Shown piece after piece: positions 38,417-50,148 of a DNA stretch of 64,000 bases. This DNA is from Rhodoplanes tepidamans (GTDB lineage: Bacteria > Pseudomonadota > Alphaproteobacteria > Rhizobiales > Xanthobacteraceae). Both the position numbers and the translations under genes were made by a program. The stretch spans positions 1-64,000 of the forward strand of contig NZ_JAUSUJ010000020.1 of assembly GCF_030813915.1 (NCBI RefSeq), read 5' to 3'. The notes beneath the pieces were generated by a model. That model ran no database searches. It was not told the origin of the DNA and was given only the letters and a program-made list of their open reading frames with translations. Position 1 is the first letter of the stretch, and every line of letters starts with the position of its first letter.

Positions 38417-38587
38417 TCAGGCGCGATCGATGCGTCGTCCGGGGCGATTCCGGACCGGGATCGGCACCGGCCGCGATGCCCCGAGCCGTGCGAGCTCGCG
38501 GAGGCCGAGCCCGAGGGCGATCGCGGCGACGAGCGGCATCGCGAGCATCAGCCCGGCTTCGACCAGCATCAGCGCATCCGCACCCAT
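38417..38587 (-). CDS. Small single-helix membrane protein
   Basis: 56 aa from ATG 38587, with GGGAGAGGG immediately upstream (a strong ribosome site). One hydrophobic helix (ALMLVEAGLMLAMPLVAAIALGL) is followed by a basic tail RELARLGASRPVPIPVRNR. Not recognised; it may be a membrane microprotein. Confidence 0.55.
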   Translation of the reverse strand: MGADALMLVEAGLMLAMPLVAAIALGLGLRELARLGASRPVPIPVRNRPGRRIDRA

Positions 38588-38807
38588 GACCCTCTCCCGG
38601 TTTCGGTTCGTCGTCCTCGGTACGACCCCGGCGGCGACGTGGATCACCACGTCCGAGTTCCTCGCCGGGGCGCGTCATCATCGATAATCCGACCCAGGAT
38701 ATGGGCCGAACGCCAAGAATGTGAAGGGCAGGGCAGCGATTATTGACAATCGAGCTGGAGCGGGGGACGCTGCAGCCATCTCTCGCCAGCCTCGCCGGGC
38801 GGCCCTC

Positions 38808-39578
38808 ATGCGCCTCCGATCCTCCCGGTCCGCCGGACCGCCGCCGACCTCCGCGTCCGCCGCGACGGCGGCCGCACCGTCGCCCTCGACGGCCCGCGAC
38901 CTCGCCTTGCGCGAGGTCGTCCGCCGCATCGAGGAGGACGTCATCTTCGGCCGTCTCGCGCCCGGCGCCCGGCTGGTCGAGGACCGGCTGATGGCGCGGT
39001 ACGGGGCGAGCCGCCACTGCATCCGCCAGGCGCTCGCCCAGCTCGAGCAGGCCGGGCTCGCACACCGCGAGAAGAACGTCGGCGCGACGGTGCGCTCCTA
39101 CGCGGCCGAGGAGGTGGCGAAGATCTACGAGGTGCGCGAGCTGCTCACCCGCCAGGCGGCGCTGATGATCCCGCTGCCGGCGCCGGCCGACCTGATCGTC
39201 CGCCTCGCCGAGATCCAGGGCCGCTACCGCGCCTGCATCGACGCCGGCGATCTGCGCGGCGTCCACGAGGAGAACGATGCGTTCCACCTCGCGCTCTTCT
39301 CGGCCTGCGGCAACCCGTATCTGGTGCGAACCCTGCAGGACTACATGAACCTGACCCTGCCGATGCGGGCCAAGAATCTCGCCGACCGGGCCGGGCGCGA
39401 CGTCTCGGTGCGACAGCACGACATGATGATCGAGCTCCTGGGCGGCCGCGACTCCTGGGCGCTCGCCCAGCTCTGCGTCGCCCATCTGCAGGCCAGCAAG
39501 GCCGACTATCTGGCCCGGGTCGCCGCCGGCGCGCCGGGCCCGCGCGCGATCGTCGGGGAGGGCCCGGCCGACCGATGA
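38808..39578 (+). CDS. GntR/FCD-family transcriptional regulator
   Basis: 256 aa. After an Ala/Ser/Pro-rich N-tail comes the winged helix: LREVVRRIEEDVIFGRLAPGARLVEDRLMARYGASRHCIRQALAQLEQAGL. An FCD effector domain follows (VRELLTRQAALM, ENDAFHLALFSACGNPYL, RQHDMMIELLGGRDSWAL) with the metal-type D/H residues. FCD regulators usually sense sugar acids or carboxylates; here it precedes a TctC binding protein and a sugar-acid dehydratase, a fitting target operon. The exact start is uncertain (GTG 38721 possible). ATTGACAAT at 38744-38752 is a possible autoregulatory half-palindrome. Confidence 0.87.
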   Translation: MRLRSSRSAGPPPTSASAATAAAPSPSTARDLALREVVRRIEEDVIFGRLAPGARLVEDRLMARYGASRHCIRQALAQLEQAGLAHREKNVGATVRSYAAEEVAKIYEVRELLTRQAALMIPLPAPADLIVRLAEIQGRYRACIDAGDLRGVHEENDAFHLALFSACGNPYLVRTLQDYMNLTLPMRAKNLADRAGRDVSVRQHDMMIELLGGRDSWALAQLCVAHLQASKADYLARVAAGAPGPRAIVGEGPADR

Positions 39579-39663
39579 GACGGCGGCGCACCGCGCCGGA
39601 GAAGGCTTCCACCACGACCCACCAACGACAAGTCAATCAACGACGACCCAAGGGAGCGAAGAC

Positions 39664-40644
39664 ATGCGGACGACGATCGCCCTCGCGGCAGGCCTGCTGC
39701 TCGCGACGGGCCTGACGACCTCGACCCGGCCGGCGGACGCCCAGGAGGCCTGGCCGTCCCGCAACGTCACCGTCGTGGTGCCGTTCGCGGCCGGCGGCAC
39801 CACCGACATGTTCGGGCGGCTGTTCGTCCAGGCCATGCAGGACAAGTACAAGACGCCGTTCGTGATCGAGAACAAGGCCGGCGCCGGTGGCACGCTCGGC
39901 GCCGCCTGGGTGGCGCGCGCCAAGCCCGACGGGTACACGCTGCTGGTCGGCACCGCGAGCACCCAGGCGATCGCCCCGTTCGTCTACAAGGATCCGCGCT
40001 ACGACGCCGAGAAGGACTTCGTCGCGATCAGCCTGTTCGCCAAGGTGCCGAACCTGCTCACCGTCACGCCCAAGCTGCCGGTGAAGACCGTGCCCGAGCT
40101 GATCGCCTACGCGAAGTCGCGGCCGGAGCCGCTGGTCTACGGGTCCTCGGGCGTCGGCAGCGCGACGCATCTGCCGGCCGAGCTGTTCCAGATGATGGCC
40201 GGGATCAAGCTCGTCCACGTGCCCTACAAGAGCTCGAACGACGTCGCCGCGGCGCTGTCCGGCGGCCACGTCGACCTCGCCTTCGACAACATCACCTTCG
40301 CCTGGCCGCTGGCGCAGTCCGGCACGGTGCGGGCGCTCGCCGTCACCAGCACCGAGCGCAGCCCGACCGCCCCCGACCTGCCGACGATCGCCGAGACGCT
40401 GCCGGGCTTCGACGCGCCGTCCTGGCACGGCCTGTTCGCGCCGGCCGGCACGCCGCGCCCGGTGGTCGAGCAGATCGCCGCCGACATCGCCCGGGTCTTC
40501 GGCACGCCCGAGATGGCGGCGAAGCTGAAGGAGATCGGTGCCGTGGCCGCGCCGATCACGCCGGACGCCTTCGCGGCATTTGCGACGGCGGAGAGAAAGC
40601 GCTATCGCGAGATCGTCGCCAAGGCCGGGCTGCAGCCTCACTGA
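39664..40644 (+). CDS. Tripartite tricarboxylate transporter-type (Bug/TctC) solute-binding protein
   Basis: 326 aa. Signal peptide ending RPADAQ, then the Bug fold: WPSRNVTVVVPFAAGGTTDMFGRL, VIENKAGAGGTLGAAWVARAKPDGYTLL, VYGSSGVGSATHLPAELFQMMAGIKLVHVPYKSS and DLPTIAETLPGFDAPSWHGLFAPAGTP. It captures a carboxylate or related solute in the periplasm. No TctA/TctB membrane subunits are near, as is common for orphan Bug proteins. It lies between the GntR regulator and the dehydratase, so the ligand is probably the dehydratase substrate (inference). Confidence 0.93.
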   Translation: MRTTIALAAGLLLATGLTTSTRPADAQEAWPSRNVTVVVPFAAGGTTDMFGRLFVQAMQDKYKTPFVIENKAGAGGTLGAAWVARAKPDGYTLLVGTASTQAIAPFVYKDPRYDAEKDFVAISLFAKVPNLLTVTPKLPVKTVPELIAYAKSRPEPLVYGSSGVGSATHLPAELFQMMAGIKLVHVPYKSSNDVAAALSGGHVDLAFDNITFAWPLAQSGTVRALAVTSTERSPTAPDLPTIAETLPGFDAPSWHGLFAPAGTPRPVVEQIAADIARVFGTPEMAAKLKEIGAVAAPITPDAFAAFATAERKRYREIVAKAGLQPH

Positions 40645-40759
40645 CCCGGCGTTCCCGGACACGATCGCCCCACCGCCGCGCGCCGCCCCTCCGGGCGGCC
40701 GCGGATCACCACGACGGATGTCGGATCGGGCCCGCCGCGGGCCGCGAGGAGAACGAACG

Positions 40760-42469
40760 ATGAGCAAGGGCCTGCGCAAGGGTCTCACCAGCTACGGCGA
40801 CGCCGGCTTCTCGCTGTTCCTGCGCAAGGCCTTCATCAAGGCGATGGGCTACTCGGACGACGCGCTCGACCGGCCGATCGTCGGCATCACCAACACGGGC
40901 AGCGACTACAATCCGTGCCACGGCAACATGCCGGCGCTGGTCGAGGCGGCCAAGCGCGGCGTCATGCTGGCCGGCGCCATGCCGATGGTGTTCCCCACCA
41001 TCTCGATCCACGAGAGCTTCGCCCACCCGACCTCGATGTTCCTGCGCAACCTGATGGCGATGGACACCGAGGAGATGATCCGGGCCCAGCCCATGGACGC
41101 CGTCATCGTCATCGGCGGCTGCGACAAGACGCTGCCGGCCCAGATCATGGCGGCGGCGAGCGTCGACCTGCCGACCGTCGTGGTGCCGGTCGGTCCCATG
41201 GTGGTGGGCCACCACAAGGGCGAGGTGCTGGGCGCCTGCACCGACTGCCGGCGGCTGTGGAGCGCGCATCGCGCCGGCGACATCGACGAGCAGGAGATCG
41301 GCGAGGTCGAGGGGCGGCTCGCGCCCTCGGTCGGCACCTGCATGGTGATGGGCACGGCCTCCACCATCGCCTGCATGACGGAGGCGCTCGGCCTGTCGCT
41401 GCCGATGAGCGCCACGGTGCCGGCGCCGCATGCCGAGCGGGTCCGCATCGCCGAGGCGAGCGGACGGCGGGCCGCCGAGATGGCCCGCACCGGCGGGCCG
41501 CGGCCGAGCGAGATCCTCACCCCCGCGGCGTTCCGCAACGCCCAGGTCGTGCTGCAGGCGATCGGCGGCTCGACCAACGGCATCGTCCATCTCACCGCCA
41601 TCGCCAACCGCACGCCGCACCGGATCGACCTCGACACCTTCGACACCATCGGGCGCGAGGTGCCGGTGCTGGTCGATCTCAAGCCGTCCGGCGACCACTA
41701 CATGGAGCACTTCCACCACGCCGGCGGCATGCCGAAGCTGCTGCAGCAGCTCGGCTCGCTGATCGACCTCGATGCCGCGACGGTGGCGGGCGGAACGCTG
41801 CGCGACGTCGTCGCGCAGGCGGAGGAGGTGCCGGGCCAGACCGTGATCCGCTCCGCCGCCGACCCGATCAAGCCGATCGGCGCCGTCGCGGTGCTGCACG
41901 GCAACCTGGCGCCGCGCGGCGCCGTCATCAAGCATTCGGCGGCGACGCCGTCGCTCCTCCAGCACACCGGCCGCGCCGTGGTGTTCGAGTCGACGGCCGA
42001 CATGGCGGCCCGCATCGACGACCCGGATCTCGACGTCCGCGCCGACGACGTGCTGGTGCTGCGCAACACCGGCCCGAAGGGCGCCCCGGGGATGCCGGAG
42101 GCCGGCTATCTGCCGATCCCCCGGAAGCTCGGGCGGCAGGGCGTCAAGGACATGGTGCGCATCTCCGACGCCCGGATGAGCGGCACCGCCTTCGGCACCA
42201 TCGTGCTGCACATCACGCCGGAGTCGGCCGACGGCGGACCGCTCGCGCTGGTCGAGACGGGCGACATGATCCGGCTCGACGTCGCCGGCCGCCGCATCGA
42301 CGTGCTGGTCGACGACGCGGAGCTCGCGCGCCGCCGGGCGGCGCTCGGCGCCCCGACGGAACCCGAGTGGGCGGCGCGCGGTTACGCCCGTCTCTACTGG
42401 ACCTCGGTGCTGCAGGCCGACGAGGGCTGCGACTTCGACTTCATGCGCCGCGCGCCCGACCGCCCGTGA
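40760..42469 (+). CDS. IlvD/Edd-family sugar-acid dehydratase
   Basis: 569 aa Fe-S dehydratase. Cluster cysteines are C53 (YNPCHGNMP), C121 (GGCDKTLPA) and C194 (GTCMVMGTAS), and GSTNGIVHLTAIA and SDARMSGTAFGTIVLHI are present. The N-terminus (RKGLTSYGDAGFSLFLRKAF) and length place it in the arabonate/xylonate-type sugar-acid dehydratase group rather than biosynthetic IlvD. ATG 40760 with GAGGAG upstream. Likely operon with the TctC gene (115 bp gap) under the FCD regulator; the product would be a 2-keto-3-deoxy acid. Confidence 0.92.
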   Translation: MSKGLRKGLTSYGDAGFSLFLRKAFIKAMGYSDDALDRPIVGITNTGSDYNPCHGNMPALVEAAKRGVMLAGAMPMVFPTISIHESFAHPTSMFLRNLMAMDTEEMIRAQPMDAVIVIGGCDKTLPAQIMAAASVDLPTVVVPVGPMVVGHHKGEVLGACTDCRRLWSAHRAGDIDEQEIGEVEGRLAPSVGTCMVMGTASTIACMTEALGLSLPMSATVPAPHAERVRIAEASGRRAAEMARTGGPRPSEILTPAAFRNAQVVLQAIGGSTNGIVHLTAIANRTPHRIDLDTFDTIGREVPVLVDLKPSGDHYMEHFHHAGGMPKLLQQLGSLIDLDAATVAGGTLRDVVAQAEEVPGQTVIRSAADPIKPIGAVAVLHGNLAPRGAVIKHSAATPSLLQHTGRAVVFESTADMAARIDDPDLDVRADDVLVLRNTGPKGAPGMPEAGYLPIPRKLGRQGVKDMVRISDARMSGTAFGTIVLHITPESADGGPLALVETGDMIRLDVAGRRIDVLVDDAELARRRAALGAPTEPEWAARGYARLYWTSVLQADEGCDFDFMRRAPDRP

Positions 42470-42767
42470 GGCGAGCGCGCTCGCGCCGTTTCGCGTTCCG
42501 AGGACTCGCCTGATCGGGCTAGAGGCCAGTACGTATACAAAGCGCCGGAGCGGCCGTGCTAACTCGGTCGCGGCAACCCTCGCCGGGCATGGAGATGGCG
42601 GGGTGGGTGCCGGGCGGGCGGTTCGCCTCCATGCGGTCGCTCGTCGACAGTTCTCCTGCCGAGCCGTCACGCCGTCCTCTCCGACCAGAACCTTCCTGCT
42701 TCGACATCGTTTCCATCACCGGCGGCCGCACCCCCCGGGCCGCTCGCTCATTGCTCCAGCGTGTCCG

Positions 42768-43070
42768 ATGTCCGTCGTGGACGATCCGATCATCGCCGCC
42801 ATCGAAGCGCATCGCGCCGTCCATTCGGCCTGGCGGCACGCCGCCGCCGACGCGCCCGCTCCGGACCACGACCGCGGCACCGCGGCCGATGCGCTGCACG
42901 CGCGGGCGGAGGCGGCCGCCTGGGCGCTTCTCGACGTGACGCCGACCTCGCCGGCGGGCCTGCTGGCGCTGGTGACCTATGCGGCCGATTTCGTCGTCGA
43001 CGGCAACGACTGGCCGGACGGCTGGGACCGCCGCTTCTACGCCGTCGTGGTCGGCTGGCCCGGCGCCTGA
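42768..43070 (+). CDS. Small hypothetical protein
   Basis: 100 aa beginning MSVVDDPIIAAIEAHRAVH. The pattern IAAIEAHRAVHSA..HARAEAAAWALLDVTPTSPAGLLALVTYAADF occurs in short uncharacterised rhizobial proteins, which are helical and acidic. No signal peptide. The preceding 298 bp (42470-42767) holds no other supported gene. Confidence 0.7.
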   Translation: MSVVDDPIIAAIEAHRAVHSAWRHAAADAPAPDHDRGTAADALHARAEAAAWALLDVTPTSPAGLLALVTYAADFVVDGNDWPDGWDRRFYAVVVGWPGA

Positions 43071-43286
43071 GCCGCGTCCGCGCGGCCGGCGCCGTCCGCC
43101 GGCACGCCCCGGAATGGTGATCTCGGGCTCCGCAACTTCGTATTAGCCCTCGGGTCGGGGCGCCACGGCGTCCGATCGGGCTTCATCAGGGCATGCTATA
43201 CGGAACCGGAGTCGGTCGTCCGGCTCGATCGCGACGGATTCGCCGGCCGCCGGGGCGGCGCATCCGACCACAGGAGCTAGGCTTCG

Positions 43287-45793
<2,507 letters not shown>

Positions 45794-45797
<4 letters not shown>

Positions 45798-47056
45798 CGG
45801 TCACGACGCTCGGTCCCTGCAAGTATCCCTCGCCGCGCTCGGGCTTTGTCTCCGACGACGAGAAGATTCCGGCCAACATCATCCGCGCGCCCGACCGCCC
45901 CGACGACCCGGGGCCGCTGTTCGAGATCGCCGGGCCGCGCGAGCGGCTCTACTTCGATCCGCCGCGGGTGCGCGCCGGCATCATCACCTGCGGCGGCCTC
46001 TGCCCCGGCCTCAACAACGTGATCCGCTCGCTGGTGCGCGAGCTGCACGGCGGCTACGAGGTCCGCGAGGTCATCGGCTTCCGCATGGGCTATGGCGGCC
46101 TCGATCCGCGCAACCACCACGAGCCGATGGTGCTGGTCCATTCCAGCGTCGACGACATCCACCAGCAGGGCGGCACGATCCTCGGCACGTCGCGCGGCCC
46201 GGTCGACGTCGGCGCCGCGGTCGAGAACCTGATCCGGCGCAAGATCGACATGCTGTTCTGCATCGGCGGCGACGGCACGCAGCGCGGCGCCTATGCGCTC
46301 TACGAGGCGTGCAAGGCGCGCGGCCACGCGCTCGCCGTCGTCGGGGTGCCGAAGACCATCGACAACGACGTCCTCTATGTCGACCGCACCTTCGGCTACC
46401 TGACCGCGCTCGAGGAGGCGCGCCACGTCATCGACGCCGCCCACAACGAGGCGCGCAGCGTCGAGAACGGCGTCGCGCTGGTCAAGGTGATGGGCCGGCA
46501 TGCCGGCTTCATCGCGGCCGGCGCCACCATCGCCAGCCAGGACGTCAATTTCACCCTGGTTCCCGAGGTGCCGTTCCGGCTGGAGGGGAAGGGCGGCTTC
46601 GTCGCCGCGCTGACCGAGCGGGTGCGCGACCGCGGCCACGCCGTGGTGGTGGTCGCCGAAGGGGCCGGGCAGGACCTGTTCCCGTCCGAGCCGCACATCA
46701 CCGACGCCTCCGGCAACGTCAAGCTCAAGGACATCGGCCCGTTCCTGGCCAAGGCCATCGCGGACGGCTTCGCGGCCGAGAAGCTGCCGCTGACGCTGCG
46801 GTATTTCGATCCCGGCTACCAGATCCGCAGCCGGCCGGCGAACTGCGAGGACGCGGTGCTGTGCGACATGTTCGCCCGGCAGGCCGTGCATGCCGCCATG
46901 GCGGGCAAGACCGGCATGGTGGTCGGGCTCCTGCACGGGACCTTCATCCACGTGCCGACGTCGCTGATCGTCGCCGGGGCGAAGCGGCTCGATACCGACG
47001 GCCTGTTCTGGCATTCGGTGCTGGCCGCCAACCAGCAGCCCGACCGCTTCGGGTGA
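45794..47056 (+). CDS. pfkA: ATP-dependent 6-phosphofructokinase
   Basis: 420 aa from GTG 45794, overlapping the glgP stop. The N-terminal extension of about 55 residues precedes the PFK fold: GIITCGGLCPGLNNVIRSLV, GGTILGTSRG, nucleotide loop GGDGT (158-162) and catalytic PKTIDND (186-192), then VKVMGRHAGFIA. The Gly in GGDGT, rather than GGDDS, fits ATP rather than pyrophosphate use. Length and N-extension match the long clade found in some alphaproteobacteria and spirochaetes. Followed by tRNA-Arg. Confidence 0.93.
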
Positions 47057-47175
47057 CGGGCGGCCCCGTGCGGCCGGTGCAGCCCCGGCTGGCGCGCCCC
47101 CGGGCGGATCGGCTATAGGGACTGTCGCCGATCCGGAGGACCCGCAAAGCCGGTTCCGCGCCGGTCGAGGCCCGC

Positions 47176-47252
47176 GGCCCCGTAGCTCAGTCGGATAGAG
47201 CAGCAGCCTTCTAAGCTGAAGGTCCCTGGTTCGAGTCCAGGCGGGGTCGCCA
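47176..47252 (+). tRNA. tRNA-Arg (UCU)
   Basis: 77-nt cloverleaf with encoded CCA. Acceptor GGCCCCG pairs with CGGGGTC (discriminator G). D stem is GCTC/GAGC, anticodon loop CTTCTAA with anticodon TCT (reads AGA), and T arm CCTGG-TTCGAGT-CCAGG. The only irregularity is a G-A pair at the top of the anticodon stem. AGA is presumably rare at this G+C content, so this is a low-demand tRNA and a plausible integration target. Confidence 0.95.
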
Positions 47253-47840
47253 AGTCTTTTCAATAGCTTGGCTCGAGGGTTGCCGGTGTCGGCCACGGCG
47301 GTCGCGTCCTCGGACCGAACTCCTGTAACCCGCAAGATCATCTGGCAGAGGCGGGATCAGGCGGGATTGTCCGGGATTCGGCGGAAATCGACGAGGAAGG
47401 CGGGGTTTAGGGGTTGCCGGCGGGGCGATCGGCGCCACGGCGGCGCGTAAGATCGGATGGCAGGGGCGACGGGCGGCGGCGGAAATTCTCGTTTCCGCTC
47501 GGTGCGAACTCCGAACCGGATTCGGAGTTCGATGAGGGCGGCGCGTGCGGGCCAAATCGTACGGAAAACCAACCGGATGGCCGGGCTGCGCCGGGCGGAT
47601 GCGCCGGCGCGAACTCCGAAAGCCCGGCGGCACGGCAAGCGGCGGAACCGCAAACTCGGTTTACGGTTCCGGGAGCCGAGCCGGAATCCCAGCATCACAT
47701 TGTATCGTCAGGGAATATCCTGCCCGCAGCGAGATCGGGCAGGAATCGGAACCGTAAACTTTCAGCCAGCCACTCCGGGCGCTCGAAAACACCCTTCGAA
47801 CACCGTTCGATGCAGCTCGAGCCGAGCCGCGCATCGTCCT
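47253..47840. repeat. Non-coding tRNA-adjacent region with clustered inverted repeats
   Basis: 588 bp with no supported gene. A perfect 11-bp inverted repeat (CGAACTCCGAA, loop CCGGA) spans 47505-47531, and its left arm recurs at 47610-47620. The 12-mer GGAACCGTAAAC occurs exactly at 47748-47759, exactly inverted at 47659-47670, and with one change at 47644-47655. Another 8-bp hairpin, CCTGCCCG/CGGGCAGG, spans 47719-47743. Composition is less G/C-rich than the neighbours. It looks like a remnant of mobile or foreign DNA. Confidence 0.6.
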
Positions 47841-48173
47841 CTACTCGCTCAACGCCACATCGCCCTCACGGCAGAGGATGTGCACGCGCTTCGCCTCGTC
47901 TAGGGCGGGGTCGAAGCGTACGTCGTTGCGGGTCATGAAAGCCGGCCAGCGAAATTCCCGCCCTGAGACCGGGATATCGACACCGCGCAGTTCGAACCGG
48001 CTGTTGACGTAGATATTGCACGCCGTCAGTGAACCGCCGGTATTGTTGCGGATGATCAACACCTTGTCGGTGATGCCGGCGGTAGCCTTCAGGGTGCCGA
48101 CGTCCTTCGCGATCACTAGAGCGGCCCCTGGGTAGACCAGGGTGACGAAAGCCAATAGGACCAGCCTGTGCAT
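47841..48173 (-). CDS. Secreted hypothetical protein
   Basis: 110 aa from ATG 48173 (GAGG upstream). N-terminal hydrophobic segment MHRLVLLAFVTLVYPGAALV works as signal or anchor. The mature part KATAGITDKVLIIRNNTGGSLTACNIYVNSRFELRG looks like a small beta-rich domain, with two cysteines overall. Not recognised. Codon use is less G/C-biased than flanking genes, consistent with acquisition. Confidence 0.6.
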   Translation of the reverse strand: MHRLVLLAFVTLVYPGAALVIAKDVGTLKATAGITDKVLIIRNNTGGSLTACNIYVNSRFELRGVDIPVSGREFRWPAFMTRNDVRFDPALDEAKRVHILCREGDVALSE

Positions 48174-48284
48174 GAGGTGCCTCAAATCGTCTGGCCGAAC
48201 CACCTTATCCGCCCCTCGACCTCGAGGTCCGGCAGCTCGTCGGCCGGCACCACCTCATTCTCGTACCGTTGGTTGTCCGAGAGC

Positions 48285-48722
48285 AAGACGACACTGCCGT
48301 TCCGCGGCGCCGGCCCCGTAGTGCAGTCGGTCGCCGGCGGCCACAATCCGCTCGCCTGCGTGGCGCTCGCGCCGGCCGTGCCGCTGATCCAGAACGGCCA
48401 GCTCCGCGGCCTGGGGCTGACCAGCGCGAAGCGCTTCTCCACCGTGCCGGGCGTCCCGACCATGGCCGAGCAGGGCATCGCCGGGCAGGAGTCGACCACC
48501 ATGCAGGCCTTCCTGGCGCCGGCCAAGACGCCGAAGCCGATCGTCGATCTGCTGCATCGGGAGATGATCAAGGTCGTCAAGTCGCCCGGCATGGAGGAAC
48601 GCTTCACCACCCTCGGCTTCACGCCGATCGGCAACTCGCCGGCGGAGTCCGCGGCTCAGATCCAGACCGAGCTGGCGCGCTGGGCGAAGGTGATCGGCGA
48701 GGCCCACATCGCCAAGATGTGA
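48285..48722 (+). pseudogene. Truncated TctC/Bug solute-binding protein
   Basis: Only the C-terminal third or so of a Bug protein is present: LPFRGAGPVVQSVAGGHNPL, AVPLIQNGQLRGLGLTSAKR, VPGVPTMAEQGIAGQESTTM, and the terminal helix ending ARWAKVIGEAHIAKM. The signal peptide and the N-terminal lobe with its VPFAAGG motif are missing. The open frame upstream of about 48285 is unrelated sequence that overlaps the start of the secreted gene on the other strand. The break point thus lies near 48285, at the junction with the tRNA-adjacent segment. Confidence 0.8.
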
Positions 48723-48861
48723 CGTGCCGGGATGTGACGGCCGGCCGGCTGCGAGGCGAGCAGGGCGCCGCCCGCCCGGGCGGGCCCTCGATGTGGCGGA
48801 CGGCCTCGGGAGGCGGGACGGCCCGGGGCGTCGCGCGCGGCGTGGCCGGCGCAAGGCTCGG

Positions 48862-49197
48862 TCAGCGGATCTCGAGATCGCTGCAGGCCACCCACCACTC
48901 GGTCGGGATGGTGGCGTCGGCGAGGCGGTCAAGCAGTCCCGGATCGCGGCCCGACTTGAAGTTCAGCACGCAAAGCCTCTGTCCGGAGGTGCGGACGGGC
49001 GTGACGGTCAGGTGCCGGCAGCTGTCGGGAACGAATTTTCCGCCGCTGCCGAGCATCTGCTCCAGCGCCTGCTGCGAGGGACAGGCCGCGATCGAGCGAG
49101 CATCCTTGGGATCGGCGCTCGGGGTTGCGGTCTGGGCCGCGGCCGGCGACACGGCGGCCAGAAGCACCGCGGTCGTGATCAGGGCAGTGACGTGCAT
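48862..49197 (-). CDS. Secreted Cys-containing hypothetical protein
   Basis: 111 aa from ATG 49197 with GGAGAGG upstream. Signal peptide MHVTALITTAVLLAAVSPAAAQ; mature domain with four cysteines (IAACPSQQ, PDSCRHL, QRLCVLN, WVACSDLEIR), probably two disulfides. Not recognised as a named family. Confidence 0.68.
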   Translation of the reverse strand: MHVTALITTAVLLAAVSPAAAQTATPSADPKDARSIAACPSQQALEQMLGSGGKFVPDSCRHLTVTPVRTSGQRLCVLNFKSGRDPGLLDRLADATIPTEWWVACSDLEIR

Positions 49198-49431
49198 CGG
49201 TCCTCTCCGGTGGTGACGGACCTTCGGGTAACGCGCGCCGGCAGGAGCCGGTTCGTCGCGCGCCGGTCCGCCCGGCAGGCGCGGACGCCGGCGCATTGTT
49301 CGTACGAAAGCGGACGCCGCCTTCCCCGCGCCGGAGCGGCTCGCGAACGGCCGCCGGTCTCGCTCATTGGTTCGTCACCGGGACGAAGCGAGACCACCTC
49401 GACGAGACCACTCGGGACAGGGAGCAACACC

Positions 49432-50148
49432 ATGCGACACGGCCTTCTCGTGGCGGCTGCAGTTCTGACACTCGGCGGCGGCGCGGTCGCGCAGAATGCC
49501 GCGCCGGCTTCGCCCGGAAGCGGAACGAGCGGCGCGACAGGCGCTCAGCAGCGGCCGGCGACCGGATCGCAGGCGGGCCAGACGCCGTCCGGCCAGGCCC
49601 AGACCGGCCAAGCCCAGACCGGTCAGGCCCAGCCGGGCCAGGCCGGGTCCGGGCAGGCTGGAACCGGGCAGGCCGCCTCGCAGCCCGGACTGCGCGCGGT
49701 CGATCCCGCCGGCAGCGTGCGCCTGAGCTTCTACACGGTCGAGGCGACCGACATGCGCGTGTCCAAGCTGATGGGCGCCGAGGTCTACAATCTCGACAAC
49801 GAGAGCATCGGCGAGGTCGAAGACCTGATCCTCGACGGTGGCAAGACGATCAAGGCCGTCGTCGTCAGCGTCGGGGGCTTCCTCGGCATCGGCGAGCGGA
49901 ACGTCGCGCTCGATCCGAGGTCGGTGGTGCTGACGGAGCGCGGTGACGGCAATGCGCGCCTGGTCGTCAACACGACCCGGGAGGACCTGAAGAAGGCGCC
50001 GCCGTTCGACTTCGCCGAGGTCGATCGGGCGGGCGGTCGCGCCGAGACGAGCGGGGCGAGCGGCTCCGGCCCGGCCCTGCGGCCGAACGCCGACCGGGGG
50101 AGCTCCGCCGACCAGCGCGAACGGGCCGGGAGCGGCACCGCGCGCTGA
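49432..50148 (+). CDS. Secreted PRC-barrel protein with GQA-repeat linker
   Basis: 238 aa from ATG 49432 with ACAGGGAG upstream. Signal peptide to AVAQNA, a Gly/Gln/Ala linker, then a PRC-barrel (SKLMGAEVYNLDNESIGEVEDLILDGGKTIKAVVV..GFLGIGERNVALD) and a disordered tail. PRC barrels bind RNA, protein or small ligands; the secreted rhizobial type is uncharacterised. The linker is encoded by six 15-bp repeats (49576-49665), liable to length change. Confidence 0.88.
   Translation: MRHGLLVAAAVLTLGGGAVAQNAAPASPGSGTSGATGAQQRPATGSQAGQTPSGQAQTGQAQTGQAQPGQAGSGQAGTGQAASQPGLRAVDPAGSVRLSFYTVEATDMRVSKLMGAEVYNLDNESIGEVEDLILDGGKTIKAVVVSVGGFLGIGERNVALDPRSVVLTERGDGNARLVVNTTREDLKKAPPFDFAEVDRAGGRAETSGASGSGPALRPNADRGSSADQRERAGSGTAR
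49576..49665 (+). repeat. 15-bp tandem repeats inside PRC-barrel gene
   Basis: Six consecutive 15-bp units of the type GGCCAGGCCCAGACC, each encoding five residues (GQTPS, GQAQT, GQAQT, GQAQP, GQAGS, GQAGT). Copies two and three (49591-49620) differ at one base. In-frame unit length means gain or loss would only change linker length. Confidence 0.9.

Noticed and set aside
47457-47903. 148-codon frame after the tRNA
   Set aside because: Arg-rich, no ribosome site, crosses the inverted repeats and overlaps the secreted gene antisense; treated as non-coding.
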